NCBI RefSeq assembly: GCF_947488025.1
Contig: NZ_CANKYS010000001.1
Coordinates: forward strand, 1-64,000
Reading direction: 5' to 3'
Source: an uncultured Nocardioides sp.
GTDB lineage: Bacteria > Actinomycetota > Actinomycetes > Propionibacteriales > Nocardioidaceae
DNA length: 64,000 nt
The number at the start of each line of letters is the position of its first letter. Position 1 is the first letter of the stretch. A program made the position numbers and the translations under genes. The notes beneath the pieces are model-generated. The model saw nothing but the letters and a program-made list of their open reading frames with translations, was not told the origin of the DNA and made no database searches. Positions 52,072-60,475 of this stretch are shown here, one piece after another.

Positions 52072-54158
52072 CGGCCCGACTCCTTCCGGATCACGAGGTT
52101 GGCCCAGTCGTCGACCACGACCTCGAAGCCGGGGTGGACGGGGATGGTGGAGCCGAACTCCTCCACGATGGCCGGGCCGGTGAAGGTGTCGCCGGCGCCG
52201 AGGTCGGTGCGCCAGATGACCGGGGTGTCGACGTAGCCCTGCTCGGGGTCGAAGCACACCGGACGCCGTCCGCGCACCGCACGGTCCTCGACGGCGCCCT
52301 CGGCCTTGTCGAGGGTCGGGATCTCCGGACGCGTGATCGGTCCGATGCCGGTCACGCGGAGGTTGACCCACTCGACCTGCTGGGTGGCGTCGCCGCGGAA
52401 GTCGTAGCCGTAGAGCTGGCGGTGCTCGGCGTGGAAGATGTCGGCGACCTGCGCGACGTACGCGTCGTCGACGACGCCCTCGGGTGCGGCGACGCGCACC
52501 TCGTAGGCCTGGCCGACGTAGCGCACGTCGATGGTGCGGTGGAACTGGTGCTGGTCCTCGGTGAAGCCCTCCTTGCCGAGCGCCTCGCGGGCCCGGTCGG
52601 TGAGGGTGTCGAGGATCGTCTGGACGACCCCGTGGTCGAGCGCGGACTCCTTGGCCACGTGGGTCTGCACGTAGTCGTTCTTCACGTCCACGGTCAGCAG
52701 GCCGAAGGCGCTCACGTTGCCCGGGTTGGGGGGTACGACGACGCCCGCGAGGTCGAGGATGTCGACGAGCCGGCAGGCCAGCAGCGAGCCGGAGCCGCCG
52801 AAGGTCGTCAGCATGAAGTCGCGGACGTCGAGCCCGCGCTTGACGCTGACCTGGCGCAGCGCGTTGGCCTGGTTCCAGGCCGAGATCTCCAGGATGCCCG
52901 TGGCGCAGCGCTCGAAGTCGAGGCCGAGCTGGTCGGCGAGGTCGGCGATGCCGGCCCTGGCCGCCTCCACGTCGAGGGGGATCTCGCCGCCGAGGAGGTG
53001 GGGTGGGATGCGGCCGAGGGTGACGTGGGCGTCGGTGATGGTGGGCTGGGTGCCGCCCTTGGCGTAGCAGAGGGGGCCCGGGTCGGCGCCGGCCGAGTGC
53101 GGGCCGACCTTGAGCGTGCCCTCGGGCGAGAGCCAGGCGATCGAGCCGCCGCCCGCGCCGACGGTGACCACGTCGATCATCGGGATCTTGCTCGGGTAGG
53201 CGCCGACGGTGCCCTCGGTGGTGAGGGTCGGCTCGCCGTCGAGGACGACGGACACGTCGGTCGACGTGCCGCCGCCGTCGCAGGTGAGGATCTTGGGGAA
53301 GCCGGCGACCTTCGCGATCAGCGCGGCTCCCAGGGCACCGGCGGCCGGGCCGGAGAGCACCGTGGTGATCGGCTGGTGCACGACCTCGTCGGCCGACAGC
53401 ACGCCGCCGTTCGACTTCATCACGTAGAACGGGATCGTCGCCCCGCCCGTGAAGCCGTGGAGCCGGTCGGAGATGTTGGTGACGTAGCGCGAGACGTTGG
53501 GCTTCACCGCCGCGTCGACGAGGGTGGTCATCGAGCGCTCGTACTCGCGGTACTCGCGGAGCACCTCGCTCGAGATGGAGACGACGGCCTCGGGGTGCTC
53601 GCGGCGCAGGATCTCGCGCAGCCGCAGCTCGTGCTCGTCGTTGGCGTAGGCGTGGAGCAGGCAGACGCCGATCGTGGTGATCCCCTGGTCCTTGAACCAG
53701 CGGGCCGCGGCGACGGCCTGGTCCTCGTCGAAGGGCCGGATCTCGGCACCGGTGAAGTCGAGGCGGCCACCCACGGTGCGGACGCGGTCGGCCGGCACGA
53801 TGCGGTCGGGCTTGACCCAGAAGTAGGAGTTGCCGTAGCCGTCCGGCACCGACTGGCGGGCGATCTCGAGCATGAACTCGTAGCCCTCGGTCGTGATGAA
53901 GCCGAGCGCCTCGACCTTGCCCTCGAGCAGCTTGTTGGTCGCCACGGTGGTGCCGTGCGAGACGGCGGTGATGTCGCCTCCGTCGGCGCCGACGATGCCG
54001 AGGATCTTCTCGATGCCGGCGATGAAGCCGTCGGCGGGGTTGCCGGGCGTGCTGGGTGTCTTGGTGGTGAGCAGCTCACCCGAGTCCTCGTCGAAGGCGA
54101 CGACGTCGGTGAACGTGCCTCCCGTGTCGATGCCGATCCTGATCCGCCGTGCGCTCAT
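52068..54158 (-). CDS. hyuA: hydantoinase A / oxoprolinase family subunit
   Basis: 696 residues, ATPase subunit of the HyuAB enzyme. The actin-like phosphate loops are visible: RIGIDTGGTFTDVVAF at the N-terminus, SHGTTVATNKLLEG, SNGGVLSADEV, LSGPAAGALGA, CDGGGTSTDVSV and TVGAGGGSIAWLSPEG. Length is typical. First gene of the operon hyuA-hyuB-nmrA-lanC. The 38-nt shared element ends 38 nt before ATG 54158. Confidence 0.92.
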   Translation of the reverse strand: MSARRIRIGIDTGGTFTDVVAFDEDSGELLTTKTPSTPGNPADGFIAGIEKILGIVGADGGDITAVSHGTTVATNKLLEGKVEALGFITTEGYEFMLEIARQSVPDGYGNSYFWVKPDRIVPADRVRTVGGRLDFTGAEIRPFDEDQAVAAARWFKDQGITTIGVCLLHAYANDEHELRLREILRREHPEAVVSISSEVLREYREYERSMTTLVDAAVKPNVSRYVTNISDRLHGFTGGATIPFYVMKSNGGVLSADEVVHQPITTVLSGPAAGALGAALIAKVAGFPKILTCDGGGTSTDVSVVLDGEPTLTTEGTVGAYPSKIPMIDVVTVGAGGGSIAWLSPEGTLKVGPHSAGADPGPLCYAKGGTQPTITDAHVTLGRIPPHLLGGEIPLDVEAARAGIADLADQLGLDFERCATGILEISAWNQANALRQVSVKRGLDVRDFMLTTFGGSGSLLACRLVDILDLAGVVVPPNPGNVSAFGLLTVDVKNDYVQTHVAKESALDHGVVQTILDTLTDRAREALGKEGFTEDQHQFHRTIDVRYVGQAYEVRVAAPEGVVDDAYVAQVADIFHAEHRQLYGYDFRGDATQQVEWVNLRVTGIGPITRPEIPTLDKAEGAVEDRAVRGRRPVCFDPEQGYVDTPVIWRTDLGAGDTFTGPAIVEEFGSTIPVHPGFEVVVDDWANLVIRKESGR

Positions 54159-54196
54159 GGGGATGATTCAACCGATGGGGCCACGGCGGTGACCAC

Positions 54197-54234
54197 GGCA
54201 GAGTTTGCCGACGGATCAACGATTCCTCGGCAAG
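54197..54234 (-). promoter_or_regulatory. shared 38-nt element, site 2 (hyuA operon)
   Basis: On the minus strand it starts CTTGCCGAGGAATCG and ends CGTCGGCAAACTCTGCC. This copy has the clearest dyad: TTGCCGA at 54233-54227 and TCGGCAA at 54211-54205, centres 22 nt apart, about two helical turns on one DNA face. It aligns base for base with site 1. A GGTTGAAT sequence follows near the start codon as a possible -10 region. Confidence 0.6.
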
Positions 54235-54278
54235 ACCTGTGGCGTGGAAGGCTGGAGGGACAGTCCCGAAGCACAGGC

Positions 54279-54315
54279 GAAGGGCCCTCGACGGTATGAG
54301 CGTCAAGGGCCCTTC
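54279..54315. terminator. hairpin between the amidase and hyuA operons
   Basis: GAAGGGCCCT (54279-54288) pairs with AGGGCCCTTC (54306-54315), and GACG with CGTC inside after one mismatch. It lies about 120 nt upstream of hyuA and 270 nt past the amidase stop, so it insulates the two operons. Between it and the amidase, 54316-54540 has no gene I can support: the minus-strand frame there is Arg-rich and family-less. Confidence 0.5.
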
Positions 54316-54544
54316 TGATGAGGATCGGGTCGCCGAAACGTCCAGATCCTCGGAGGTGACCGGTCGTGTGATGCTTCCGGTCGATCGCTCCTCCTCCGCC
54401 GTCCCAGACACCCCATCACCTGGTGCCTGCGACGTTCCCCGGCGCACCGGTTCGCGTCGTACGGACTCGTCGTCGGAGCCATCCCGCCTCCCCTTGCGGG
54501 GCTGCGTAGGACCAGTTCTACGCCCGGGAGGACCGGGGCGACAA

Positions 54545-54558
54545 GGGCCTTTCGGCCC
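54545..54558 (-). terminator. GNRA-tetraloop hairpin after the amidase gene
   Basis: On the minus strand GGGCC-GAAA-GGCCC forms a 5-bp stem with a stable GAAA loop, 26 nt after the amidase stop codon. TTGTCG follows. It is short for a terminator but well placed. Confidence 0.45.
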
Positions 54559-54583
54559 CATCCCGCCCTCCGGCTCGACCGTC

Positions 54584-55978
54584 CTAGGAGGCGAGCAGCT
54601 CCTCGACCGCGGCCGCGACCTCGAGCAGCCGGCGATCGGCGCCGTGGCGGGCGACGAGCTGCACGCCGACGGGCAGGCCGTCGGCGGTGCGACCGGCCGG
54701 GACGGAGATCGCGGGGCACCCGGTGACGGTGATGAAGTAGGCCGAGCGCATCCAGGCGAGGTAGTCGGGCATCTCCTGCCCGTTGATCGTCTCGGGGAAC
54801 TCCTGCTCCACCGGGAACGGCGGCACCTGCGAGGTCGGGAGCAGGAGCACGTCGTGGTCGCCGAAGAACAGCCGCATCGTCTCCGAGAGCGACGTGCGCT
54901 GGGTGTAGGCGCGGGCCACGTCGGCGCCGGTCAGTGGCTCGCCGGCACGGATGTTGGCCTCCAGCGACGCCTTGAACGACGTCGGGTGCTCGGCGAGCAG
55001 CCGTCCGAGCTTGGCCTGGAAGTGCCAGGCCCGCAGCGTGCGGAAGGTGTCGTCGGCCAGGGCGAGGTCGGGGTGGGCCTCGGCCACCGACGCACCCGCG
55101 TCGGAGAGCCGCGCCGCGGTCGCGCGTACGACGTCCGCGACCTCGTGGTCGACGACCAGCGCGCCGCCGAGGTCGACCGAGCACGCGACCCGCAGCCCGG
55201 CGAGCGGGGCCGGGGTCAGCGGCGGCGCGAAGGACGGGCCCGGGTCGCCCAGCGCCTGGGGCGCCCGTGGGTCGGGACCGGCGATCACCGACAGCAGCAG
55301 CGCCAGGTCACCGACGTTGCGAGCCATCGGGCCGCCGACGGACGTGCTCTCCCACTGGTTGTAGAGCGGCCACTCCGGCACCCGGCCGAGCGAGGGCCGC
55401 ATGCCGACGACGCCGCAGAACGACGCCGGGTTGCGCAGCGAGCCGCCCATGTCGGAGCCGTCGGCCAGCGGCACCATGCCCGAGGCCAGCGCGGACGCCG
55501 CTCCCCCGCTGGACCCTCCCGCCGAGCGCGACGGGTCGACCGGGTTGCGGGTGACGCCGAAGACCGTGTTGAAGGTGTGGGAGCCGGCCGCGAACTCCGG
55601 CACGTTGGTCTTGCCGACGAAGACAGCGCCGGCCGCGCGGACGCGCTCGACGAGGAGCACGTCGTGGTCGGCCACGGCGTCGGCGAAGATCGGCGAGCCG
55701 TAGGTCGTGCGCCAGCCCTTGAGCGCGTGGGTGTCCTTCACCGCGAAGGGCAGCCCGTGCAACGGGCCGACCTCCTCGCCCGAGGCCTGCGCCTGGTCGG
55801 CGACGGCCGCCCAGGCCCGGGCGCGCTCGGCGTCGAGGGAGACGATCGCGTTGAGCTCGGGGTTGCGCTCCTCGATCCGGTCGAGGTGCAGCTCGAGGAG
55901 CTCGGTTGCCGAGATCTCACCGGCCCGTACGGCGGCAGCCTGGGCGCGCGCGGTGGAGTCGACCGTCAGGTCGCTCAC
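54584..55978 (-). CDS. amidase-signature family hydrolase
   Basis: 464 residues. The Ser-cisSer-Lys triad is present: Lys81 in PFAVKDTHAL, cis-Ser156 in SAGGSSGGAA and nucleophile Ser180 in DGSDMGGSLRNPASF. The family includes GatA, allophanate hydrolase (AtzF), carboxybiuret hydrolase (AtzE) and other small amidases. In this operon the likely substrate is the ring-opened product of a pyrimidine, for example ureidomalonate, but this is inference from context. GTG 55978 overlaps the coxG-like stop by 4 nt. Last gene of the permease operon. Confidence 0.88.
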   Translation of the reverse strand: MSDLTVDSTARAQAAAVRAGEISATELLELHLDRIEERNPELNAIVSLDAERARAWAAVADQAQASGEEVGPLHGLPFAVKDTHALKGWRTTYGSPIFADAVADHDVLLVERVRAAGAVFVGKTNVPEFAAGSHTFNTVFGVTRNPVDPSRSAGGSSGGAASALASGMVPLADGSDMGGSLRNPASFCGVVGMRPSLGRVPEWPLYNQWESTSVGGPMARNVGDLALLLSVIAGPDPRAPQALGDPGPSFAPPLTPAPLAGLRVACSVDLGGALVVDHEVADVVRATAARLSDAGASVAEAHPDLALADDTFRTLRAWHFQAKLGRLLAEHPTSFKASLEANIRAGEPLTGADVARAYTQRTSLSETMRLFFGDHDVLLLPTSQVPPFPVEQEFPETINGQEMPDYLAWMRSAYFITVTGCPAISVPAGRTADGLPVGVQLVARHGADRRLLEVAAAVEELLAS

Positions 55979-56613
55979 CGGCGGCGTCCGAAGATCCCGC
56001 CGACCACGACGCCCAGGACGACGAGGCCGGCGCCGACGGCGACGCCCGTGAGGAAGTCCTGGCGCGAGGCGACCGCGGGCGCAGCGGCCGGGGCGGTGAA
56101 GACCTGACCCGCGGCGGGAGCGCCGGCGGGCACGGCCTCCCCGGGCGCGGCGGCGGTCGGGGCCACGGCCACCGGGCCGCCCGCGATCGCGGCGTCGACG
56201 TTGCCGAAGAACTCCCCGGCCATCCGGCGCGACACGCTCGTGAGCATCCGCTGGCCGACGCCGCCGATCATCCCGCCGACGGTCGCGTCGGCGTCGTACG
56301 ACACCTTGGTGGTCGCACCCTCGGGCACGAAGCGGACGTTGACCGTGGCGCCGATGGTGCCGGGGGCGCCGGCACCGTCGAGCTTCATCACCAGGGACTC
56401 GTGCTCGACCAGGTCCGTCAGCTCGCACGATCCGGCGTAGGTGCCCTTGATCGAGGCGACGCCCGCGGTGACGGTCATCGCGTAGGCGTTGTCACCGGTC
56501 GCCTCCAGCCGCTCGCAGCCCGGGATGGTGCGCACGAGCACCGCCGGGTCGAGCAGTGCGTCCCACGCCTGCTCGACGGGCGCGGCCAGCGTGTTCTCTC
56601 CGGTGAACTTCAT
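55975..56613 (-). CDS. CoxG-like SRPBCC protein with C-terminal membrane anchor
   Basis: 212 residues. SRPBCC/CoxG domain about 1-145 (MKFTGENTLAAPVEQAWDAL, LVRTIPGCERLE, VKFVP-like and MAGEFFGNVDAAI segments), an Ala/Pro linker, and one membrane segment (FLTGVAVGAGLVVLGVVVGGIFGRRR, near 187-212, in part). CoxG proteins tether molybdenum hydroxylases to the membrane or pass electrons to quinones. It follows the Mo-hydroxylase after a long intercistronic hairpin. Confidence 0.85.
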   Translation of the reverse strand: MKFTGENTLAAPVEQAWDALLDPAVLVRTIPGCERLEATGDNAYAMTVTAGVASIKGTYAGSCELTDLVEHESLVMKLDGAGAPGTIGATVNVRFVPEGATTKVSYDADATVGGMIGGVGQRMLTSVSRRMAGEFFGNVDAAIAGGPVAVAPTAAAPGEAVPAGAPAAGQVFTAPAAAPAVASRQDFLTGVAVGAGLVVLGVVVGGIFGRRR

Positions 56614-56636
56614 GTCGGGTCTTCTCCTTCGTGCTC

Positions 56637-56700
56637 GGTATCTAGGGACGATTTGGTAGGAGAAGGGTGGTTCCGACCTACCAGATCGTCCCTAGATACC
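56637..56700 (-). promoter_or_regulatory. 24-bp intercistronic stem-loop
   Basis: The left arm 56637-56660 (GGTATCTAGGGACGAT then TTGGTAGG) pairs with 56677-56700 over 24 bp with one G-U pair and a 16-nt loop. The right arm overlaps the last three codons and TAG stop of the Mo-subunit gene. It separates that gene from the coxG-like gene, the only junction in the operon without a 4-nt overlap. It may be a partial terminator, an mRNA-stabilising stem or an inserted palindrome. Confidence 0.7.
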
Positions 56701-59118
56701 AGTGGGTGCGGGGCTGGAAGCGAGGTCGGGTCGGGGTTCGTCGGCGTGCTCGAGGCGCAGGGCGAAGAGCTCGGACGGGGAGATCGGCATCGACGTGATC
56801 GGGATGCCCTCGGCGTCCTCGATGGCCGCGGCGAAGACGGCGGCGGACGGGATGACGCCCGCCTCGCCGGCGCCCTTGATGCCGAGGGGGTTGAGCGGGG
56901 ACGGCGTCTCGAGGTGGTCGATGTCGATCGACGTCGGGACCTCGGTGGCGTAGGGCATGAGGAAGTCCATGAACGACGCGTTGAGCAGCTGGCCCGACTC
57001 GTCGTAGGCCATCCGCTCGTAGAGCGCACCGCCCACGCCCTGCGCGACGCCGCCGTGGATCTGGCCCTCGACGATCATCGGGTTGATCAGGTGGCCGCAG
57101 TCGTGGACGACGGCGTACTTGAGGATCGTGATCTCCGCGGTGTCGGGGTCGGTCTCGACGATGACGGCGTGCATGCCGTTGGCGAAGGTCGATCGCGGCG
57201 GCGAGTAGAAGTCCTTGCCCTCCAGGCCCGGCTCGTCGCCCTCGGCGACCGGCGGCTTGCCGGGGTCGCCGACGGAGAACTGCGTGGCGGCCTTGGACGC
57301 CTCGTCGAAGGCGTAGCGCAACGGGTTGGAGAGGACGGCGACGGTGCCGAGGTCGATGCTCGTGTCGGTGCCGCGCACCGACACGACGCCGTCCGCGATC
57401 TCGAGGTCGTCCTCGGACGCCTCGAGCGCCTCGGCGGCGATCCGCAGCGCCTTCTCCTTCGCCCGCAGCGCGGCGAGGTGGACGGCCGAGCCGCTCATCA
57501 CCGCTGCGCGGGAGGCGAAGGTGCCGACCGAGTAGGGCATCTTGCGGGTGTCACCGGTGACCACCTCGACGTCCTCGAAGCGCACGCCGAGGGTGTCGGC
57601 GACGATCTGTGCGAACGCGGTCTGGTGGCCCTGGCCCTGCGTGGTCAGGCCGATCGAGGCCTTGACCTTGCCGGAGGTCTCGATGTGCACGTGGGCGCCC
57701 TCGTAGGGGCCCACCCCCGTGCCCTCGACGTAGCAGGCCAGGCCGATGCCGACCCTGCGGCCCTGCGCCGCCATCTCGGCGCGGAAGTCCTCGAACTCGT
57801 CCCAGCCGACGAGCTCCTTGAGCTTGGCCAGCGAGGCCGGGTAGTCGCCGGAGTCGTAGGTCAGCTCGCGCCCGTCCTGGAAGACCAGCCCGTGCTCGTA
57901 GGGGAACTCGTCGGGCTGGATGAAGTTGGCCGAGCGGACCTCGGTGCGGTCCTTGCCGAGGTAGGCCGCGATCGCGTCCATGGTCCGCTCCATGACGAAG
58001 CAGCCCTGGGGTCGGCCGGCGCCGCGGTAGGGCGTGACGATCACCGTGTTGGTGTAGAGCGACTCGAAGGCGACGCGGTAGTTCTGCGGCTTGTAGGGCC
58101 CGAGCAGCTGCGTCGAGGTGATGATCGGGACGATCAGGCCGTAGGGCGTGTAGGCGCCGTGGTCGTGCCAGAACTCGACGTTGAGCCCGAGCACGCGGCC
58201 CTCGTCGTCGAAGCCGACCTCGACCTGGTGCTGCTGGGCGCGCTCGTGCGCGGAGGAGATGAAGTGCTCGCGGCGGTCCTCGGTGAACTTCACCGGACGG
58301 CCGAGCGTCTTCGCGGCGAGCGGGACGAGCAGCTCCTCGGGCCACGGGTGCACGACCTTGACGCCGAAGCCGCCGCCGACGTCGGGGGTGATCACGTCGA
58401 CCTTGGCGAGGTCGAGGCCGAGCTTGGCGGCGACGCAGCCGCGCACACCGGTCGACGTCTGGGTCGAGGACCACACCGTGAGGCGGGACGTGTCGGGGTC
58501 CCACCGGGCCACCGTGCCGCGCCCCTCCATCGGCGTACAGGCGGAGCGCTCGACGTCGAGCTCGAGGGCCAGGGTGTGGGGCGCCTTCGCGATGGCCGCG
58601 CGGGCGTCGCCGTTCTCCTGCACCATCCGTGCGGCGACGTTGTCGGGTACGTCGTCGTGGACGGTGCGCTCGGCCGCGCGGGCGGCGGCGATGCCGACCA
58701 CGGGCGGGAGGTGGTCGTAGTCGACGCGGATCCGTGAGACGGCGTCCTCGGCGACGTAGCGGTCGACGGCGACGACGAAGGCGATCGCCTCGCCGACGTA
58801 GTTGACCTCGTCCCTGGCCAGCGCGTACTGCGTACGACCGTGCGTGAGGGTCGGGTGCGGGATCAGCAGTGGCAGCGGCTCGGCCATCGCGTCGGTCAGG
58901 TCGTCGTAGGTCCACACGGCCACGACGCCCTCGACGTCGAGCACGCCGGAGACGTCGATGTCGACGATGCGGGCGTGGGCGTGGGGCGAGCGCAGCACCG
59001 CGGCGTGCAGCAGCCGCGGGTCGTCGGTCAGCAGGTCGTCGACGTAGCGCCCCTGGCCGCGCAGGAAGCGCTGGTCCTCCACGCGCGGCACCTTGGCGCC
59101 GAACATCTTGGTGGTCAT
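56692..59118 (-). CDS. molybdenum hydroxylase, large (Mo-cofactor) subunit
   Basis: 808 residues of the xanthine-dehydrogenase/CO-dehydrogenase large-subunit family. Mo-cofactor contacts include DVGGGFGVK (247-254), the active-site loop PYRGAGRPQ (YRGAGR at 364-369), GLTTQGQGHQTAFAQI and the general-base Glu752 in KGAGEAGVIPS. The loop lacks the Cys of true CO dehydrogenases (form I, AYRCSFR), so this is a hydroxylase of an aromatic or N-heterocyclic substrate. With a uracil permease and a barbiturase-type enzyme in the regulon, uracil/thymine hydroxylation is likely, though xanthine or other heterocycles are possible. ATGA overlap with the small subunit. Confidence 0.9.
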   Translation of the reverse strand: MTTKMFGAKVPRVEDQRFLRGQGRYVDDLLTDDPRLLHAAVLRSPHAHARIVDIDVSGVLDVEGVVAVWTYDDLTDAMAEPLPLLIPHPTLTHGRTQYALARDEVNYVGEAIAFVVAVDRYVAEDAVSRIRVDYDHLPPVVGIAAARAAERTVHDDVPDNVAARMVQENGDARAAIAKAPHTLALELDVERSACTPMEGRGTVARWDPDTSRLTVWSSTQTSTGVRGCVAAKLGLDLAKVDVITPDVGGGFGVKVVHPWPEELLVPLAAKTLGRPVKFTEDRREHFISSAHERAQQHQVEVGFDDEGRVLGLNVEFWHDHGAYTPYGLIVPIITSTQLLGPYKPQNYRVAFESLYTNTVIVTPYRGAGRPQGCFVMERTMDAIAAYLGKDRTEVRSANFIQPDEFPYEHGLVFQDGRELTYDSGDYPASLAKLKELVGWDEFEDFRAEMAAQGRRVGIGLACYVEGTGVGPYEGAHVHIETSGKVKASIGLTTQGQGHQTAFAQIVADTLGVRFEDVEVVTGDTRKMPYSVGTFASRAAVMSGSAVHLAALRAKEKALRIAAEALEASEDDLEIADGVVSVRGTDTSIDLGTVAVLSNPLRYAFDEASKAATQFSVGDPGKPPVAEGDEPGLEGKDFYSPPRSTFANGMHAVIVETDPDTAEITILKYAVVHDCGHLINPMIVEGQIHGGVAQGVGGALYERMAYDESGQLLNASFMDFLMPYATEVPTSIDIDHLETPSPLNPLGIKGAGEAGVIPSAAVFAAAIEDAEGIPITSMPISPSELFALRLEHADEPRPDLASSPAPTGI

Positions 59119-59624
59119 GCGTCACCCCGCTCGCGCTGGATCTCGCTGGCCCGCAGCACCGACTTCACGATGTTCTGGTAGCCCGTGCACCGACAGAGGT
59201 TGCCGGCGATCATCTCCCGCGCCTCGTCCTCGGTCGGGTCGGGCGTCTCGCGCAGGCCGGCGGTGATCGTGGTCAGGAAGCCCGGCGTGCAGAAGCCGCA
59301 CTGCAGACCGTGGCAGTCCGAGAACGCCTGCTGCACCGGGCTCAACCGGCCCTGCGCGGACCCGTCGTCCTCGGTGAGTCCCTCGACGGTGGTGATCTCG
59401 GCGTCGACCGCAGAGACGGCGAACATCAGGCACGAGCGCATCGGCGTGCCGTCGACCAGCACCGTGCAGGCACCGCACACGCCGTGCTCGCAGCCGACGT
59501 GCGTGCCGGTGAGCCCGCAGTCGTGGCGCAGGGCGTCGGACAGCAGCCGCCGCGCCGGCACCTGCACCTCGTGGACGGAGCCGTTCACGTGCAGGCGTAC
59601 GTCGTGGAGCTGTTCGGTGGTCAC
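59115..59624 (-). CDS. molybdenum hydroxylase, [2Fe-2S] small subunit
   Basis: 169 residues. N-terminal plant-type [2Fe-2S] domain with GCEHGVCGACTVLVDG and RSCL, then the helical second cluster domain with QCGFCTPGF and NLCRCTGYQNI. All eight cluster cysteines are present. It passes electrons from the Mo site to the FAD subunit. It overlaps both flanking genes by ATGA. Confidence 0.94.
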   Translation of the reverse strand: MTTEQLHDVRLHVNGSVHEVQVPARRLLSDALRHDCGLTGTHVGCEHGVCGACTVLVDGTPMRSCLMFAVSAVDAEITTVEGLTEDDGSAQGRLSPVQQAFSDCHGLQCGFCTPGFLTTITAGLRETPDPTEDEAREMIAGNLCRCTGYQNIVKSVLRASEIQRERGDA

Positions 59625-60475
59625 GGGTGGGTCGCCTCTCCTGCCCGCGAGCGGGCGTGGTCGGTCGCGGCCGCCAGGACGCGGGGCGCCAACACCTTCA
59701 CGAGGTGGGCGCGGTAGGCGGCGGTGGCATGGATGTCCTCGGCCGGGTCGAGCTCGGCGAGGGCCTTCGCGGCGGGGTCGTCGAGCGCGTCGGTGACGTC
59801 GACGACGACGGGGACGTCGCTCACCGACACGAAGCCGACCCGGGCGCGGGTGACGGTCTCACCGTCGGTCTCGACATGAGCGGCCACGCCGACGAGGGCG
59901 TAGTCGCCGTGCCGGCGGGCGATCTCCTGGAAGGCGACGCCGGCGCTGGGTGCGAGACCCGGGAAGAACGCCTCGACCGCGACCTCGTCGTGGGCGAGGG
60001 TCGACTCGAGCGGGCCGATGAACAGCTCCGCCGCCGGGATCGTACGACGACCGCGCACCGACGCGACGTCGACCGATCCCTCCAGCAGTCGGAGCACCAT
60101 CGGCATCTCGGCCGCGGCGTCGGCGTGCACGATCGAGCCGACGGTGGTGCCGCGGTTGCGGATGGTCGGGTGCGCGACGTGGCGCAGGGCCATGCCGAGC
60201 AGCGGCTGGGACCTCTCTGCCTCGGCCGAGGCGAGCACCTCGGCGTGCCGGGCGAGGGCACCCACCCGGACCCCGTCCTCGGCCACGCGGACGTGGCCGA
60301 GGTCGGGCAGGGCGTTGATGTCGACGAGCATCGAGGGTGCGGCGAGGCGCATGGACAGCAGCGGGACGAGCGACTGACCACCGGCCAGCACCTTCGCCCC
60401 CTGCTCCCCCGCGAGCGCCGCGAGGGCTTCCTCGAGGGTGGACGGTCGCAGGTAGGCGAAGGGTGCGGGCTTCAT
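59621..60475 (-). CDS. molybdenum hydroxylase, FAD-binding medium subunit
   Basis: 284 residues of the CoxM/XdhB FAD domain. FAD motifs are AKVLAGGQSLVPLLSMRLAAP (near 26-45, shown in part) and TIRNRGTTVGSIVHADAAAE (about 103-122). It accepts electrons from the [2Fe-2S] subunit and hands them to the final acceptor (unknown). ATG 60475 overlaps the permease stop by ATGA. Confidence 0.93.
   Translation of the reverse strand: MKPAPFAYLRPSTLEEALAALAGEQGAKVLAGGQSLVPLLSMRLAAPSMLVDINALPDLGHVRVAEDGVRVGALARHAEVLASAEAERSQPLLGMALRHVAHPTIRNRGTTVGSIVHADAAAEMPMVLRLLEGSVDVASVRGRRTIPAAELFIGPLESTLAHDEVAVEAFFPGLAPSAGVAFQEIARRHGDYALVGVAAHVETDGETVTRARVGFVSVSDVPVVVDVTDALDDPAAKALAELDPAEDIHATAAYRAHLVKVLAPRVLAAATDHARSRAGEATHP

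Noticed and set aside
54303..54482. 59-codon minus-strand frame between the amidase and hyuA operons
   Set aside because: Arg-rich, no ribosome site, no family, and it overlaps the insulating hairpin; other frames are equally open.
56692..60475. Aerobic carbon monoxide dehydrogenase (coxMSL with coxG)
   Set aside because: Gene order and CoxG fit, but the large subunit has YRGAGR instead of the Cys-bearing loop of CO dehydrogenases, and no coxD or coxEF genes are present. The uracil permease points to a heterocycle hydroxylase.
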